From: Engraulis encrasicolus
Lineage: Eukaryota > Chordata > Actinopteri > Clupeiformes > Engraulidae
Assembly (NCBI RefSeq): GCF_034702125.1
Contig: NW_026945753.1
Span: 476,001 to 540,000, forward strand
Direction of reading: 5' to 3'
Length of the DNA: 64,000 nucleotides
In this document: piece by piece, positions 22,826 through 33,477 of the stretch
Layout: each line of letters starts with the position of its first letter
Numbering within the stretch: position 1 is the stretch's first letter
The notes under the pieces: model-generated
Database searches by the model: none
What the model was told of the DNA's origin: nothing
What the model saw: the letters and a program-made list of their open reading frames with translations, nothing else
Translations under genes and position numbers: made by a program

Positions 22826-23840
22826 GTATCAATCACCAGCCTAAATCACAAGTGATATTTAGTCTGTGAGCCATGTGCTGTATTTATCGGTGTTTGCTTG
22901 TAGGAAAGGTGTGGTTTACTAAAATATAGTAGTGTCAACAATAATCGATTTGGCAATGCATCGCAATAAGGGGCAGGAAATTTCAATTCAACTCAGCAAG
23001 TGCCATAATCGATGCAGCATATTTTTTGTAAGTTTCAATTACTTCCATGGATATTTCCGGAAGCAAATGAATGTTAAATTAAATAAAATCACTTCTAATC
23101 ATTGAAAACTGCAAGACTGATACCGAAAACAGCCAATAAAATGCTGCTCAGTATCTGACTGCTTGTATGGCCTCATCATGGCTGATGAAAAATTGGCTTT
23201 GCTTTCAGCAGAAGTGTAACGTTTGCATGCATGACACCACGAGACAGATTTGGGCCCCATGCCTGCTGGCTGATGAGGTCATTTCCTCCATGGATTCCAG
23301 GCTGCTGGGCAGTTTGTATACAATTTTCTGCCCCTTCTGTGAATAGAATAGAATAGAATACAATAGAATACAATAGAATACAATAGAATAGAAAACACAC
23401 ACACACAGGTTCAAAATTGCACACTGGTATTGGTACTGCAATGTTGGAGGTCTTGGTCAGGCTCCGTTGAGCTATACATTGCAGAGAGATGTGTTTCAAA
23501 TTTAGTTTGGCTATGCATTGTACTAGTAAATAACTAATGTCCAACAAGATGTCACACTGTGTTATAATTGTCCAACAAAGATACAATGTAGGCTAATAAT
23601 ATTTCCCTGTATTAGATATTATCCACAAGGTATAGAGGTTGCCAAGACACATAACTAAACTGAGTCAGCAATGCCTTTTGTCCTCATCATGGCAAATCAA
23701 ATTCTTGTGCTTGTCAGATAGACTGGGTCCACCAATCCTAATAATGTAAACAAGGAAAAACAGACCTACAAGTAAATTTGATGATGGTAATGACGTAATG
23801 TTGGCGATCTCTATTGCACTGTAGTGTGGGCTATAATCTC

Positions 23841-24313
23841 TGTAGGAGCCATAATTACTTTCTTTATATTTTTTGTTTTCATTATGGTATCATCTTTATG
23901 GGGATTGGTTTACTTTCGTTTGTGTTTTTTGTTTATTGGTTATTGTGGACATGGGTGTGGCGCTGGGCATGTGTGGTGCGTAATTGGAAGGCCTTTAATT
24001 AGTGCTTACCTGGCACCTGCACTCTAGTTCAGTTTGGCTTGGGGTGAGCACGGGGGAAGGCCATCCTTTTGTGTACCGCACTGCACTTCGCACATCGCAT
24101 GGACTAACTCAAAAACTCTGTTAACCTGGAATAATTGCTCTGCCTTGCATCCGAAAGACTATTGGGGTCTTGTGTGATATGGTGAGCAATAAACCTCAAG
24201 AAACGGAGTCAAGTGTGTGGACATTACATCATTGGAGTGCGCGTAAGACAAGTTTATTTCCCCCTGCTTAGCCCACCGCGGCGCTGAACAAATTGGTATT
24301 GGATTTATCCGCA
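23841..24313. mobile_element. 473-bp insertion flanked by ATAATCTC
   Basis: The insertion begins TGTAGGAGCC and ends ATCCGCA. Identical 8-bp sequences ATAATCTC flank it (23833-23840 and 24314-24321), and duplication copy A lacks it. It contains AATAAA near 24187. TG...CA ends and a polyadenylation signal suggest a solo LTR, but an 8-bp duplication is long for an LTR element and the flank is part of a local repeat, so the class is uncertain. Confidence 0.6.
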
Positions 24314-24400
24314 ATAATCTCTATTGCACTGTAGTGTCTATTAAGATGTAGGCTATAATCTCTACTGCACTGTAGTGTTAGTAGGCTATAATCTCTAAGG

Positions 24401-24594
24401 CAGTGTTTCCCAACCAGGGGTATGTGTACCACTAGGGGTACGTGGGCACACCTCAGGGGGTACGCGGGGGAAAAAATAGCAAGTATATGGCAAGTATAGT
24501 CACATTGGTATATAGAGCATGAGTGAGAGGGGTACTTATCATATGACAAAATGGCTTAGGGGGTACGCAGGGCAAAAAAGGTTGGGAAACACAG
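24401..24594. mobile_element. Small hAT-like element (194 bp)
   Basis: Ends CAGTGTTTCCCAACC and GGTTGGGAAACACAG are inverted repeats closely related to those of the element at 8533. GGGGTACG motifs repeat internally. No clear target duplication was found; the flanks belong to the local tandem unit. Confidence 0.8.
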
Positions 24595-24679
24595 TAGTGT
24601 TAGTAGGCTATAATCTCTACTGCACAGTAGTGTCTAGTAAAATGTAGGCTATAATCTCTACTGCACTGTAGTGTCTAAT

Positions 24680-25287
24680 TGCCATGCCCCAACCTGCCAG
24701 CAGATGCCGCCAGTCTGCCTCAACCCCTGGCAATCGGCCTGGGAGACCCCAGACACCTAGGCCGGGCCCTGACCCTGCCAAGCAGCCTGGGAGACCCCGT
24801 GGCAGGTGATCAGTGGAATCACCTGCAGCCCACTCTTCAACTCATGGCATATGCTTTACTTAAGCCTTTGACATTCATTGTGACCTTGCTCGGTCATGAG
24901 GATTCCCTGCCCCTGCCAACACTGAACTCTATGCTCCGAATCAACTTTGCTGTGCTTGCTCCAAGAGGAACTCTTTATTGTGAACTTTGCCATTGCCCTC
25001 TCCATGGTCGTAAGAAACCTCCTTTGTTCTGTTTGAATGCTGCAAAGACTTTATGTTGAGAATCCTGAAGAATGAGAATTCATACCTTTGTTCATTACCC
25101 TTGTGGAAGAAGATTTATGTTTTGAATACCTACCTTTGTTGACTGAAGACCTTTGGAAAAGATTTATGTTATCCCGAACACTTACCCGAGTTATTGTTAT
25201 TGAAGACCTGTGAAAAGAAAAAATAAACCTCACTCATTCAGCCTGATCTTTTGTCTCCCGCATTAGTGCTCTGATTGAATTGTCACA
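24680..25287 (+). mobile_element. Probable solo LTR or LTR fragment
   Basis: About 608 bp from TGCCATGCC to TTGTCACA inserted into duplication copy B. It is relatively GC-rich on the left, has a possible promoter region (GCTTTACTTAAGCC) in the middle and AATAAA near 25222, about 60 bp from the right end, the order expected of an LTR. A 126-codon ORF at 24679 falls inside but shows no recognisable domain. Target duplication was not identified. Confidence 0.5.
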
Positions 25288-25457
25288 ATATTAAGATGTA
25301 GGCTATAATCTCTACTGCACAGTAGTGTCTAGTAAGATGTAGGCTATAATCTCTACTGCACTGTAGTGTTAGTGGGCTACATTCCCAGCAGGAGGATTCA
25401 AGGGGGTCCGGGGACCAAGGGGTGCATAATCTGCATTAGTGTCTCATTAAAACCGTC

Positions 25458-26288
25458 TTAACCCATTGAGGTCTAAGTGCCCTTGAGAGGGCAATTTGAC
25501 ATGTCTCCAAAAACAAATCTGTAACTCTGTGAGTTTTTGTCATTGAAACACATAAGTTACACCATTAGAAACCTCAGACCTTCCAGATTTCAAATATATA
25601 TATATTAAATAAATGATATAGCTGGCCCAATTTAAAGAAAGTGAAAAGAAATCTTCGCATATTCTGTACTCTCTGCCTGTAGCAGCCACACCTATAGCTA
25701 TTCACATGTAAAGTACCGGTGCTTGAGTGGCTATTCAGAGGTGATAACTCGCCCCTTTCAGGTAGAGTAAACACAGCAGACGTAGAGTGACAGGGGGGTT
25801 GGGGCTATCAGAGCACATGGGGATTGACAGGGGGGTGTGGGCCATTAGAGGTTTTTCACACCTATCTCATTAGTATTCAAATGAGACAGGCAGTGGCAGC
25901 GACATAGTCATTCTTTTTTGCATTTTGTATGAAAACAACAAAACATTTCTAAATGCACTTTTCACATTTATGCTGCCAACACATTTGTTTACAAGATTCA
26001 AACTTCAAAAGTCTTGGCTAGATATATTTATTGTGTGTTTTCTTGAACTTTTTGAAGACGTCTGAAACCTGTTTTTTTGTACAGTTGTGTTTATACTCAA
26101 TTTAAATAAAACATGTTTGTATGACATCCAATTTTTTTTCAGATTATTTCTTGTCAGGCTTTTCACAATACAACCATATATTCCACTTTTGCATAGATGC
26201 TTACTGTTAGCTGAAAATACTTGAAAAATGTCAGGGTAGTGCAAGCAGCCTAAAAGCCTCTGAAAGGCCTTAGACCTCAGAGGGTTAA
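25458..26288. mobile_element. TTAA-flanked element, family 2, copy 1 (with empty site)
   Basis: Ends TTAACCCATTGAGGTC and GACCTCAGAGGGTTAA are imperfect inverted repeats, with TTAA on each side. The orthologous position in duplication copy A (about 7572) has a single TTAA, showing target-site insertion. A second, shorter copy in the same orientation occupies about 60018-60410. No transposase is encoded; piggyBac-type mobilisation is inferred from TTAA. Confidence 0.93.
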
Positions 26289-26884
26289 ATATCAAATTGC
26301 CAGAGGCAGAGGATCTTTGTACTGTACGTATTCATAAATTAATAACTCGGCACCGTGTCCTCTGTGTTGCTCTTCTCTGCACTAGTGTCTCATCGTCGCC
26401 ATCTGGTGGAAACATGAGCATACACCACTCCACCTGGACTGCAATACCATCACATGCTTTTTCCTTCTCATCAGACAAATGTATCTCAGTTTTGAGTTTT
26501 TGTGTGGTGTTTTTCATTTTTCCTCTCCATAGGCCATGAATCTGAACTATATAGGCCTACATTAAAGAAAATATGTATCTTATCTTCAATCAACCATTTA
26601 TATTTAAATATGATTTAAAGACACAGAATGACCAGAGCTTAACATAATGTTAGAACTGATGGGCTGGAATGTGTATGATTTGATTTGATTTGGTGCAAAG
26701 CATGAATAAAACATATTGAATCAAATATAATAGAGTCAAGAGTATTGCTGTGCTGTGCTGTTTGTGTGTGATATCTCTGCATGCTTTTGTTTATTTGTGG
26801 ATTTCTCCAAAATATGAAAGTATTCCAATTCTCTCTCTGCATGATAAATATGCCATCACCACATTTATGATGTCAGTGCCAGTG

Positions 26885-27440
26885 TGTGTTGCCAGTGCTG
26901 GGCAAATTACTAAAAAACTGTAGGCTAATACATTACTGATTACATGTTACTTGAATTTAAAAAATAATCCCTTACATTACAGAAATACTGTAATTACACT
27001 GCTTTTGCATTACTTTAGTTACTTTCGCCAAGAGAACTGAAGGCCTAAATATGAATCTGGCAATTTGTTACAGTGTAAATCAAGCTCATGAGTTATGACT
27101 TTTTCGCATCCCATCCAGGGGGTGTTTAGGCAGCATGCAGACAAAAAAACAACCAGGTCAGCTTCTTTCTGACCCACCACAGTGAATATGGCTAAAATCC
27201 AGGTCATGGTACAATTTAGTTTTAGTTTTAGTTTAGTTTATTTGATAGGGACAGATACATAACATGTAGATTGCATAACAACCAAACAGCAAGCATCATA
27301 GCATTTATAGCCAAAAGTTAATTTCCAATGCTCGTCCCTAGAAGGGCTTTTAAAACAATACTTAAGTTACTTAGCATTGTGACTGAGTAAATATTACTTT
27401 GCAAAAAGTAATGCATTACCAATAGGCTAATCGGTTACCT
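26885..27440. mobile_element. Degraded element with AGTAATGCATTAC-type motifs
   Basis: It starts near CAGTGCTGGGCAAATTAC and ends near AAAGTAATGCATTACC, resembling a common vertebrate family with GTTACTTT/GTAATGCATTAC ends. Related text lies near 35057-35110 in another intron. A TTTAGTTTAGTTTATTTGATAGGGACAG stretch (27215-27252) looks like a separate retroelement tail. Confidence 0.45.
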
Positions 27441-28500
27441 AAAGGCTCTCAGTTATGTCAGCAATGTGGTATGATATAGCCTGGTTGCGCTCGAAGGTGG
27501 CCCTGTTTGTGCAAAGAGACTACCAATTACTGTAGGCTAACTTACCAAATGTAGCCGTGCCATTACAATGCAAGCTTTTGGTTGAGACAAATAAAAAATA
27601 TATAGGCCTAAATGTTGCTTTACCACAGATTTCAATGGCACTGAAGAAATAGAGCCTATGGGAGAGGAGCTATTGTCATGTTCTTTGGTTGCTTCACCTT
27701 TCCGCCAGGGCAGAATATTTCAATCTATTGCTTACTGTCTAGTAGGCTGTTCTGTTAATGTCTAACTGGCCCCCGGCCCCCGTGATGGGCTACGTTACAT
27801 TTTAACCAGAAGTTACTGGCTGTTCTCATTATGGAGCATTGCTGCGCAGGCTCTACAGTGCACATGCGCTATGCGAAATTCTCAAGCATTGTCGTTGGAA
27901 AAATGCCTTGAAATGGCAAAGTGCGCATGTTTTCTGCGCAGCAATGTGCCATCACTAACGCGGTCACTGTCTGCACGTCATCGTAACCTAGCCTACTTCT
28001 ACAATACAGAAGGGGTGTAGCCAAGGCAATGTAGCCTACCCTACGGTATGTGGCCACTAGCCTATGGAGTTTGTAGAAATCCGACAGTCATTATTAGGCC
28101 TATAATTAGACTATTTTTTTTATCTGAGGGACGTGGTTGTTGGATGAACATTTGGAGAACTGTATGGCAGAATAGTAAAATGCTATTGGCTATCCCCACA
28201 GAAACGAAAGTGAAACTGTCAGCTCAAGCTTGAGAGCATTTCCTGACAAACACTCTCAGGCAAATGTTAACAAAAACTAAGTGCTGGAGAAGACATTTCG
28301 GGTGTTGGTGACTGAAGACTGCTGGCCTGACTGCCATAGCAGGTGATCGCAAGTGGAGCCCGATATCAGCAGGAGCGTCTGTAGGATCAACAGCCGTAGG
28401 CTAGTGTGCGGGGACTAGGATTGCAAGGAAACATATCCGTTCAGGTCTACTGTGACGACGAGGTAAAACCCTTTCTGCAGTCGCACCAATTCCTATCCTA

Positions 28501-29683
28501 GGGGAGAGCAGGGACGAATGAAACATTAATTTAACGGCTATTTTCAAAAATAATAAAGCAGATGATAGGCCTAATGATTTTCTGATATAATCAACAACCC
28601 ATAGGCCTATGTGTATTCGAATAGGCCTAGTTACAGTAATCACTATCGGGACAGATGAAACACACGAGGGAGGAATGCAACTAGCCTAATTAACTGTAAT
28701 TTAACCTATTTTTATGAAACACACATGACAATGCACTAGGCCTAGCCTACTACACTTCCCCTGGGTAAAATATTATGCATTTTCTCAAACTATAAATGGA
28801 TGAAAGATCGCGTTTTTCCACGTGGAGCAATGCGCGAGAGCCATTTTTTATGCCATTCTGACAACTAAACCTAGTGGGGCTAACGTTGGAACTAGGTGAC
28901 GTCACGACACAAGCTTTCCCGGGGTTGTCTTCCGTGCTGTATGGACTGACAGAATAGGTCTATTAGGAGAACTTATCTAACGTCTTGCACAGTGCCCTCT
29001 CTATTCCTCCTTGGCATAAAAGATGCACGAGATTGCTATGGGCAAAACGCTGTGCTCTATGCATTCCCACCAATTAGCATAATAACCCTCACACTGGTCA
29101 GAGTCAGGGAACAGAGCCTGCTACTGATTTTGTTGGCCCAATTATGTCACCCTAACATGGGGTCACGATTGTGTAAGGTTGTTCGGAGGGCCCTCAGGGG
29201 CCCCACCTCTACTGAGAGATCCTCTCAGACAAGAAGCGATAGGCCTATTTATAATTCACACCTAGACAGGCTGGTCCGGTAGGCTCATTCTGTGAGAGGT
29301 AGAATTCAGACGCAGTCGCCCTCTCCCAGCAGTCACCGAGACTGTACTAGGGGCGACAGCAGCATACACACTTCATACTTGGTCATAAATGGCGTGTGTT
29401 CAAGGTATGGGGCACACTGAGACACTTCTCCCTAACGCCCTGTTGTTCAGCTTCTTACCGAGAGGGAGCAATAGGGGAAATTGTCTGAATTACAGTATTC
29501 TGATCCCAAAGCCTGTCAGAGGGGCTAACGCAGTCCTCAATCACCGGTTGAGGCAGCGAGATGCTGTATGTTTTGCCGTGGCGGCGAAACTCATAATAAA
29601 CATTCTGTTTTAGATGTGTAGGTAGGCCTATATTGTTTTCGAGTAGCCTAAATCGCTGTGTTTCATTCGTCCCGGCTCTCCCC
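28501..29683. mobile_element. 1.18 kb element with TA target duplication
   Basis: Termini GGGGAGAGCAGGGACGAATG and its inverse (CATTCGTCCCGGCTCTCCCC) match with two differences over at least 25 bp. TA lies immediately outside both ends (28499-28500, 29684-29685). The interior has ORFs under 100 codons without recognisable transposase motifs. TA suggests Tc1/mariner-like mobilisation; family not named. Confidence 0.85.
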
Positions 29684-30136
29684 TACCCCACAGCCATACC
29701 TGTCAACTTTGAGCTCCCAAAATCCGGGAAAATTCCTATATTTTATCCAAAGGCCAAATTTTGACAGTCAACGGGATGACAGAGCCGGATCGGACGGTGC
29801 GTTCTAGCTTTTCACAACAGCGCGCGTGCAAAGACAGATCCTGTCTAAAATCCCTCAGCACACGTTTTACAGCGTGGAGAAACAATGCAATGAAAACAAA
29901 ACAATGACATGAGCGCAATGTGTTTCTTCTTCTTGATTTGTCGCACAAGTTGTCTGTTCGTGCAAAACTTCGTGCTGGTAGGGTAGACTGAGTAGGCCTA
30001 CAGTTGAGTAGGCCTACACTTTTATTTTTGTCCCCTTCCACGCAGAAATTAGACTATTAAAATGTCCTAAAAAGAAAGTTGTTTTGGACAGAACATATTT
30101 TCAGGATGTGGGCAAATATATAATCAAGGAATTATA

Positions 30137-30396
30137 CAGTCAATCCGGAAAGTATTCACAGCGCTTCACTTTTTTCACATTTTATTATCTTACAGTCTTA
30201 TTCCAAATGCTACAAATGAATCTCTGTTGTCAAAATCCTACACAAATTATTCCATTATGACAATGTGAAAAACAAGTTGTCTTGACAGTTTTGAAAATTT
30301 ATAAAAATAAAAAACATAGAAATCAATTTTACAAAAGTATTCACAGCCTTTGCTTAATACTTTGTAGAACCACCTTTGGCAGCAACTACATTCATT
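30137..30396 (+). mobile_element. 5' end of a Tc1-like transposon, truncated
   Basis: It begins CAGTCAATCCGGAAAGTATT after TA and contains GTATTCACAGC and CACCTTTGGCAGCAA motifs typical of the left part of fish Tc1-like elements of this group. It breaks off before the transposase. Located just upstream of exon 30563. Confidence 0.75.
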
Positions 30397-30562
30397 TTTT
30401 CATTCCGAAATGAAAAGGGATTAAAAGGGAGGTCATCGTTGTGTGTTTCAACCTTTCAGTGCATTGAAATTGTACATTTTGAGTCTCATTCATCATTTAT
30501 TTTAACCAGGAAAGTCTAATTGTAACATACGGTAGGCCTAATACTTTCTGTATCTCTTTTAG

Positions 30563-30596
30563 GAATGCACCATGGCTACTGCACACACACTCCAAG
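30563..30596 (+). CDS. First coding exon of the Ig-CARD gene
   Basis: Acceptor TCTCTTTTAG ends at 30562; donor GTAAGACC starts at 30597. ATG at 30572 gives M-A-T-A-H-T-L-Q and one base (phase 1), in frame with exon 31232. It is not hydrophobic, so it does not supply a signal peptide. The exon with its acceptor resembles exon 13380-13410, in line with the surrounding segmental duplication. An untranslated exon must lie upstream. Reading the exon from phase 0 is also open (E-C-T-M-A-T), so it could be internal in a longer transcript. Confidence 0.62.
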
Positions 30597-30609
30597 GTAA
30601 GACCCAACC

Positions 30610-30732
<123 letters not shown>

Positions 30733-31145
30733 GCTCTTCGCATTTCTTGTCTGTCACTCTCTCTCACACACACACACGTTTGTAAATAAATAAATCAAAA
30801 CCTTTGACAATTGTAACGGAGGCCAACTAGCAGAGTGTAGCATGGATGGAACGTTAGTAAACCTCCCTCCCAAAGCCCCATACAGTATCGGTAGCGATCA
30901 GTGTTGCCAATTCCACTTATTATAAGTGACCATGGGCTTCTTTTTTTGATCAGTCTCTTTACAGTTTTTTAAAGTTGCGGGGGGTTTTTTTGGGCTTGTT
31001 CTTTTCACGGTTGGGCTTGATATTTTTTCTCTACTCTGCTTGTGATTTGAATGTGTTTGGATATTTGCAACATAATGTTTCTCAATGGAAACTCAAAACT
31101 GATTTTACAAAACTAAACTAAACACTGTTTTTTCTCTTTTTTCTT

Positions 31146-31146
<1 letters not shown>

Positions 31147-31225
<79 letters not shown>
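31147..31225. repeat. (GT)n microsatellite before the Ig exon
   Basis: Pure GT run ending six bases before the acceptor of exon 31232, the same arrangement as before exon 17003. Confidence 0.97.
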
Positions 31226-31226
<1 letters not shown>

Positions 31227-31231
31227 AATAG

Positions 31232-31370
31232 GCTTTAAATTGGTTGTTGAACCAAGACGGACTTGGGAGGGCCCTGGCGTCAATCTCTGCGGGCACCTCT
31301 CTCCTGCCAGCAGTGCACTTGACATGGAGATCAGGTGGTTCGAGGGAACAGACTGTATCTACTTGTATAG
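31232..31370 (+). CDS. Ig V-like domain, N-terminal half
   Basis: 139 nt between acceptor CAATAG (to 31231) and donor GTATGTAC (from 31371); enters in phase 1 and leaves in phase 2. Residues 9-54 of the 267-residue model include the first canonical cysteine (V-N-L-C, residue 28) and the invariant tryptophan (M-E-I-R-W-F, residue 44), then the C' strand (I-Y-L-Y). The spacing and the S-A-L-D-M-E-I-R-W-F pattern recall V domains of the B7/butyrophilin type. The intron after this exon falls inside the domain, whereas V domains of that group are usually encoded by one exon. Confidence 0.82.
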
Positions 31371-31387
31371 GTATGTACCGTATGTGG

Positions 31388-31668
31388 GCGGTATTGGCTC
31401 TGGTGGCTCAGGTGGCAGAGGAGCCAAAGGTTGCAGGTTTATGTAGCACCCTGCCTGACCTCATCGGCGTGTCCTTCAGCAAGATAGGCTACTTAACCCT
31501 AAGTTGGTTCTGGTGGCAGGGTGATAGGCCCACCCTGCATGGCAGTCACTGCCACCGCTATGTGAGTGTGAATAGGTGAATGTTAGACATACAATGAAAA
31601 GCGCTTTGAGTGCTCGAAGGAGTAGAAAGGCGTTATTTACGTAAATGCAGTTCATTTAACATTCTATC
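31388..31668 (+). mobile_element. tRNA-headed SINE inside the Ig-domain intron
   Basis: The head has TGGCTCAGGTGGCAGAG (A-box-like) and GGTTGCAGGTTTATG (degraded B-box-like). The body contains GTCCTTCAGCAAGATAGG and CTTAACCCTAAG motifs, and the tail has AAAGCGCTTTGAGTGCTCG, typical of fish SINEs whose tails match RTE-type LINEs. It fills much of the 422-base intron between the two Ig exons. Confidence 0.78.
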
Positions 31669-31792
31669 AATGAAAATGTAGCATTTCAATAAAGAGAATA
31701 AGGGCACTCAGATGCCATGCACATGAAGATGACACTAGCATGTGTTATGCCCATTAAAAATAAAGTCAATTTACTGTTTATCATCTGTACAG

Positions 31793-31968
31793 GAACGGTT
31801 ATGAGACCGTGAGCTATGGACACAGGAACAAATTGAGTGTGGCCCCCCAGCAGCTGCAGAAAGGAGACTTGTCTCTGTTTCTGACCCCTGAAGGACAGGA
31901 TGATTATAAGGTGTACACATGCCAGGTCATCAGTGAAGGCAACACCCAAGAGGGAAGATTGAAGTTGG
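31793..31968 (+). CDS. Ig V-like domain, C-terminal half
   Basis: 176 nt after acceptor CATCTGTACAG (to 31792), before donor GTTAGTAT (from 31969). It completes the split Arg codon (phase 2) and ends in phase 1. It encodes N-G-Y-E-T-V-S-Y, L-S-V-A-P-Q-Q-L-Q-K-G-D-L-S-L and the hallmark D-Y-K-V-Y-T-C-Q-V (Asp92, Tyr96, Cys98), matching the D-x-x-x-Y-x-C of V domains. The predicted disulphide is Cys28-Cys98. It ends with R-L-K-L-G, the G strand, without a J-like motif. With the previous exon it makes a complete single V-type domain. Confidence 0.85.
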
Positions 31969-32070
31969 GTTAGTATGACTTTACACACACACAACCACAC
32001 ATGCACACACGCACGCATGCACGTACACTCGCAGCATGCACGCAAATATTTAATTGTAGTGTGTGTGTGT

Positions 32071-32077
<7 letters not shown>

Positions 32078-32125
<48 letters not shown>

Positions 32126-32126
32126 G

Positions 32127-32178
<52 letters not shown>
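32078..32178. repeat. (GA)n microsatellite
   Basis: Two GA runs separated by GATAAGGGGA, in the intron after the second Ig exon. Both-strand ORFs here are low complexity. Confidence 0.97.
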
Positions 32179-32181
<3 letters not shown>

Positions 32182-32232
32182 GCTATGTGCATTGCTGGCT
32201 TCATTCATTGACTCATTTGTTATTTTCTTTAG

Positions 32233-32241
32233 GATTGGAAG
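32233..32241 (+). CDS. Microexon 1 (9 nt)
   Basis: GATTGGAAG lies between TTTTCTTTAG and GTAAGTGCC. Phase 1 at both ends, so it adds Gly-Leu-Glu in frame (residues 114-116). A (CA)n tract follows about 16 bases downstream. It is first of four similar units. Confidence 0.65.
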
Positions 32242-32254
32242 GTAAGTGCCTGAG

Positions 32255-32296
<42 letters not shown>

Positions 32297-32758
32297 ACAC
32301 ACAGACTTGTGCAGAGAAAAGAGGGCCATTTCTTGGTCGGACAGTTTTTGCCTTCGAACCAAACTACAAGTGAAAAAAAAGCTTTTTTTTAAGGTCCAGT
32401 GGACTTACAGTTATTCAGACCAGCTAGGTGTGAGGACTGTGATGTCCAGGAATGGGCCAAATAATTCTATGCAGCATGCAGTCCGTTTATCATTGTTCAT
32501 GGCACAATAATAACTAGCAATCTCTAGTGTTGAAATGAATAACTTATTTCTTCAGTATTCCCATTTTAAATTCATGTTGTAATACAATAACATACAATAC
32601 AACCTGTATTTATATAGCGCAATATCATAAATAAAGTTGTCTTAAAGCGCTTTAAAAATATGTACGTTGCGTTTGTGTGCAAGCGTAGATGATTGTAGTA
32701 TAACTGTTTCTCCATTCAACCTTTTTAATCAGCTCATCTGTCCATTCATTTTCTTTAG

Positions 32759-32764
32759 ATTCTG
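32759..32764 (+). CDS. Microexon 2 (6 nt)
   Basis: ATTCTG lies between CATTTTCTTTAG and GTAAGTACC, phase 1-1, adding Asp-Ser. The upstream intron shares the ATTGTAGT...TTTCTCC block with the unit of microexon 4, and a CA-rich stretch follows. Confidence 0.6.
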
Positions 32765-32934
32765 GTAAGTACCATAGTGGATACATACACTGCACACACA
32801 AACATGAATGTGTATTTGTGACAGCAATAGAAAACCCTAAACACACAATAAAATAGGTGGATTATACATACTGTACTACCTAATGTGTTTTGTGCTAATT
32901 CATTTGTTTGTCTGTCTCTCCTCTTTTCATTTAG

Positions 32935-32940
32935 CATTTA
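32935..32940 (+). CDS. Microexon 3 (6 nt)
   Basis: CATTTA lies between CTTTTCATTTAG and GTAAGTACC, phase 1-1, adding Ala-Phe after the carried-in G. A (CA)n tract follows. Six-base exons are hard to prove without transcripts. Confidence 0.55.
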
Positions 32941-33287
32941 GTAAGTACCACGCACACACACACGCACACGCACACACACACAGATAGATATGTGACTCGC
33001 GGCCTCTGTAATGCAGAATTCTCCAAGTCATGGAAAAGTCAGAAATAGACTATAATTTTCAAGGCCAGGAAAAGTCATGGAATCTGAAGGTTTGGTGTGA
33101 AGAAGAAAGGAAAGGTGACTTTATTCTTACATAACAGCACACAGCACAATGACAGTGACAAAGGACATCAAGACAAAACAACATTGACACAGACAAATGT
33201 TCCAGGCAGAATATGTCATAACGTGAAAAAAGTGAAATCAATTGTTAAAGTTTCCTCTTGAGTTGGAAAATCATGTACTATTTAAGG

Positions 33288-33345
33288 CAGGGGTCACCAA
33301 CCCGTCGATCGTGATAGACTGGCATAAAAAGGTTGGTGACCACTG
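33288..33345. mobile_element. Minimal hAT-like insertion (58 bp)
   Basis: Ends CAGGGGTCACCAACC and GGTTGGTGACCACTG are near-perfect inverted repeats with under 30 bases between them. Flanks ATTTAAGG (33280-33287) and ATTTAGGG (33346-33353) match at seven of eight positions. It appears to be an internally deleted element reduced almost to its termini. Confidence 0.85.
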
Positions 33346-33477
33346 ATTTAGGGTCCCAATAGCTGAGGGGGGAATCTACATCAATACCTTTCAGTTTTTC
33401 ACACAGGCATTTTCAAACCTAGAAGGGAGAGGCTGGAATTCACCATGCAGAGGCTGGAATGTATCATTTTAGATGCA

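Larger units (their letters stand above)
23240..26811. repeat. Segmental duplication, copy B (with four insertions)
   Basis: Collinear with copy A (6896-8046), but swollen by a 473-bp insertion (23841), a small hAT-like element (24401), an LTR-like insertion (about 24680) and a TTAA element (25458). A unit around TAGGCTATAATCTCTACTGC, present about once in copy A, is repeated several times here, between and beside the insertions. Similarity continues to 27443-27480. It lies upstream of the start exon of the Ig-CARD gene. Confidence 0.9.

Noticed and set aside
24679..25059. 126-codon ORF as a host gene
   Set aside because: It lies within the LTR-like insertion in duplication copy B, is absent from copy A, and shows no domain.
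31244..31579. 111-codon ORF overlapping the Ig exon in another frame
   Set aside because: It crosses the donor at 31371 and the SINE, and its frame lacks the Cys/Trp pattern that continues into exon 31793.
31686..32204. 172-codon - strand ORF
   Set aside because: It is antisense to the second Ig exon and the (GA)n tract; most of it is Ser-Leu dipeptide repeat.
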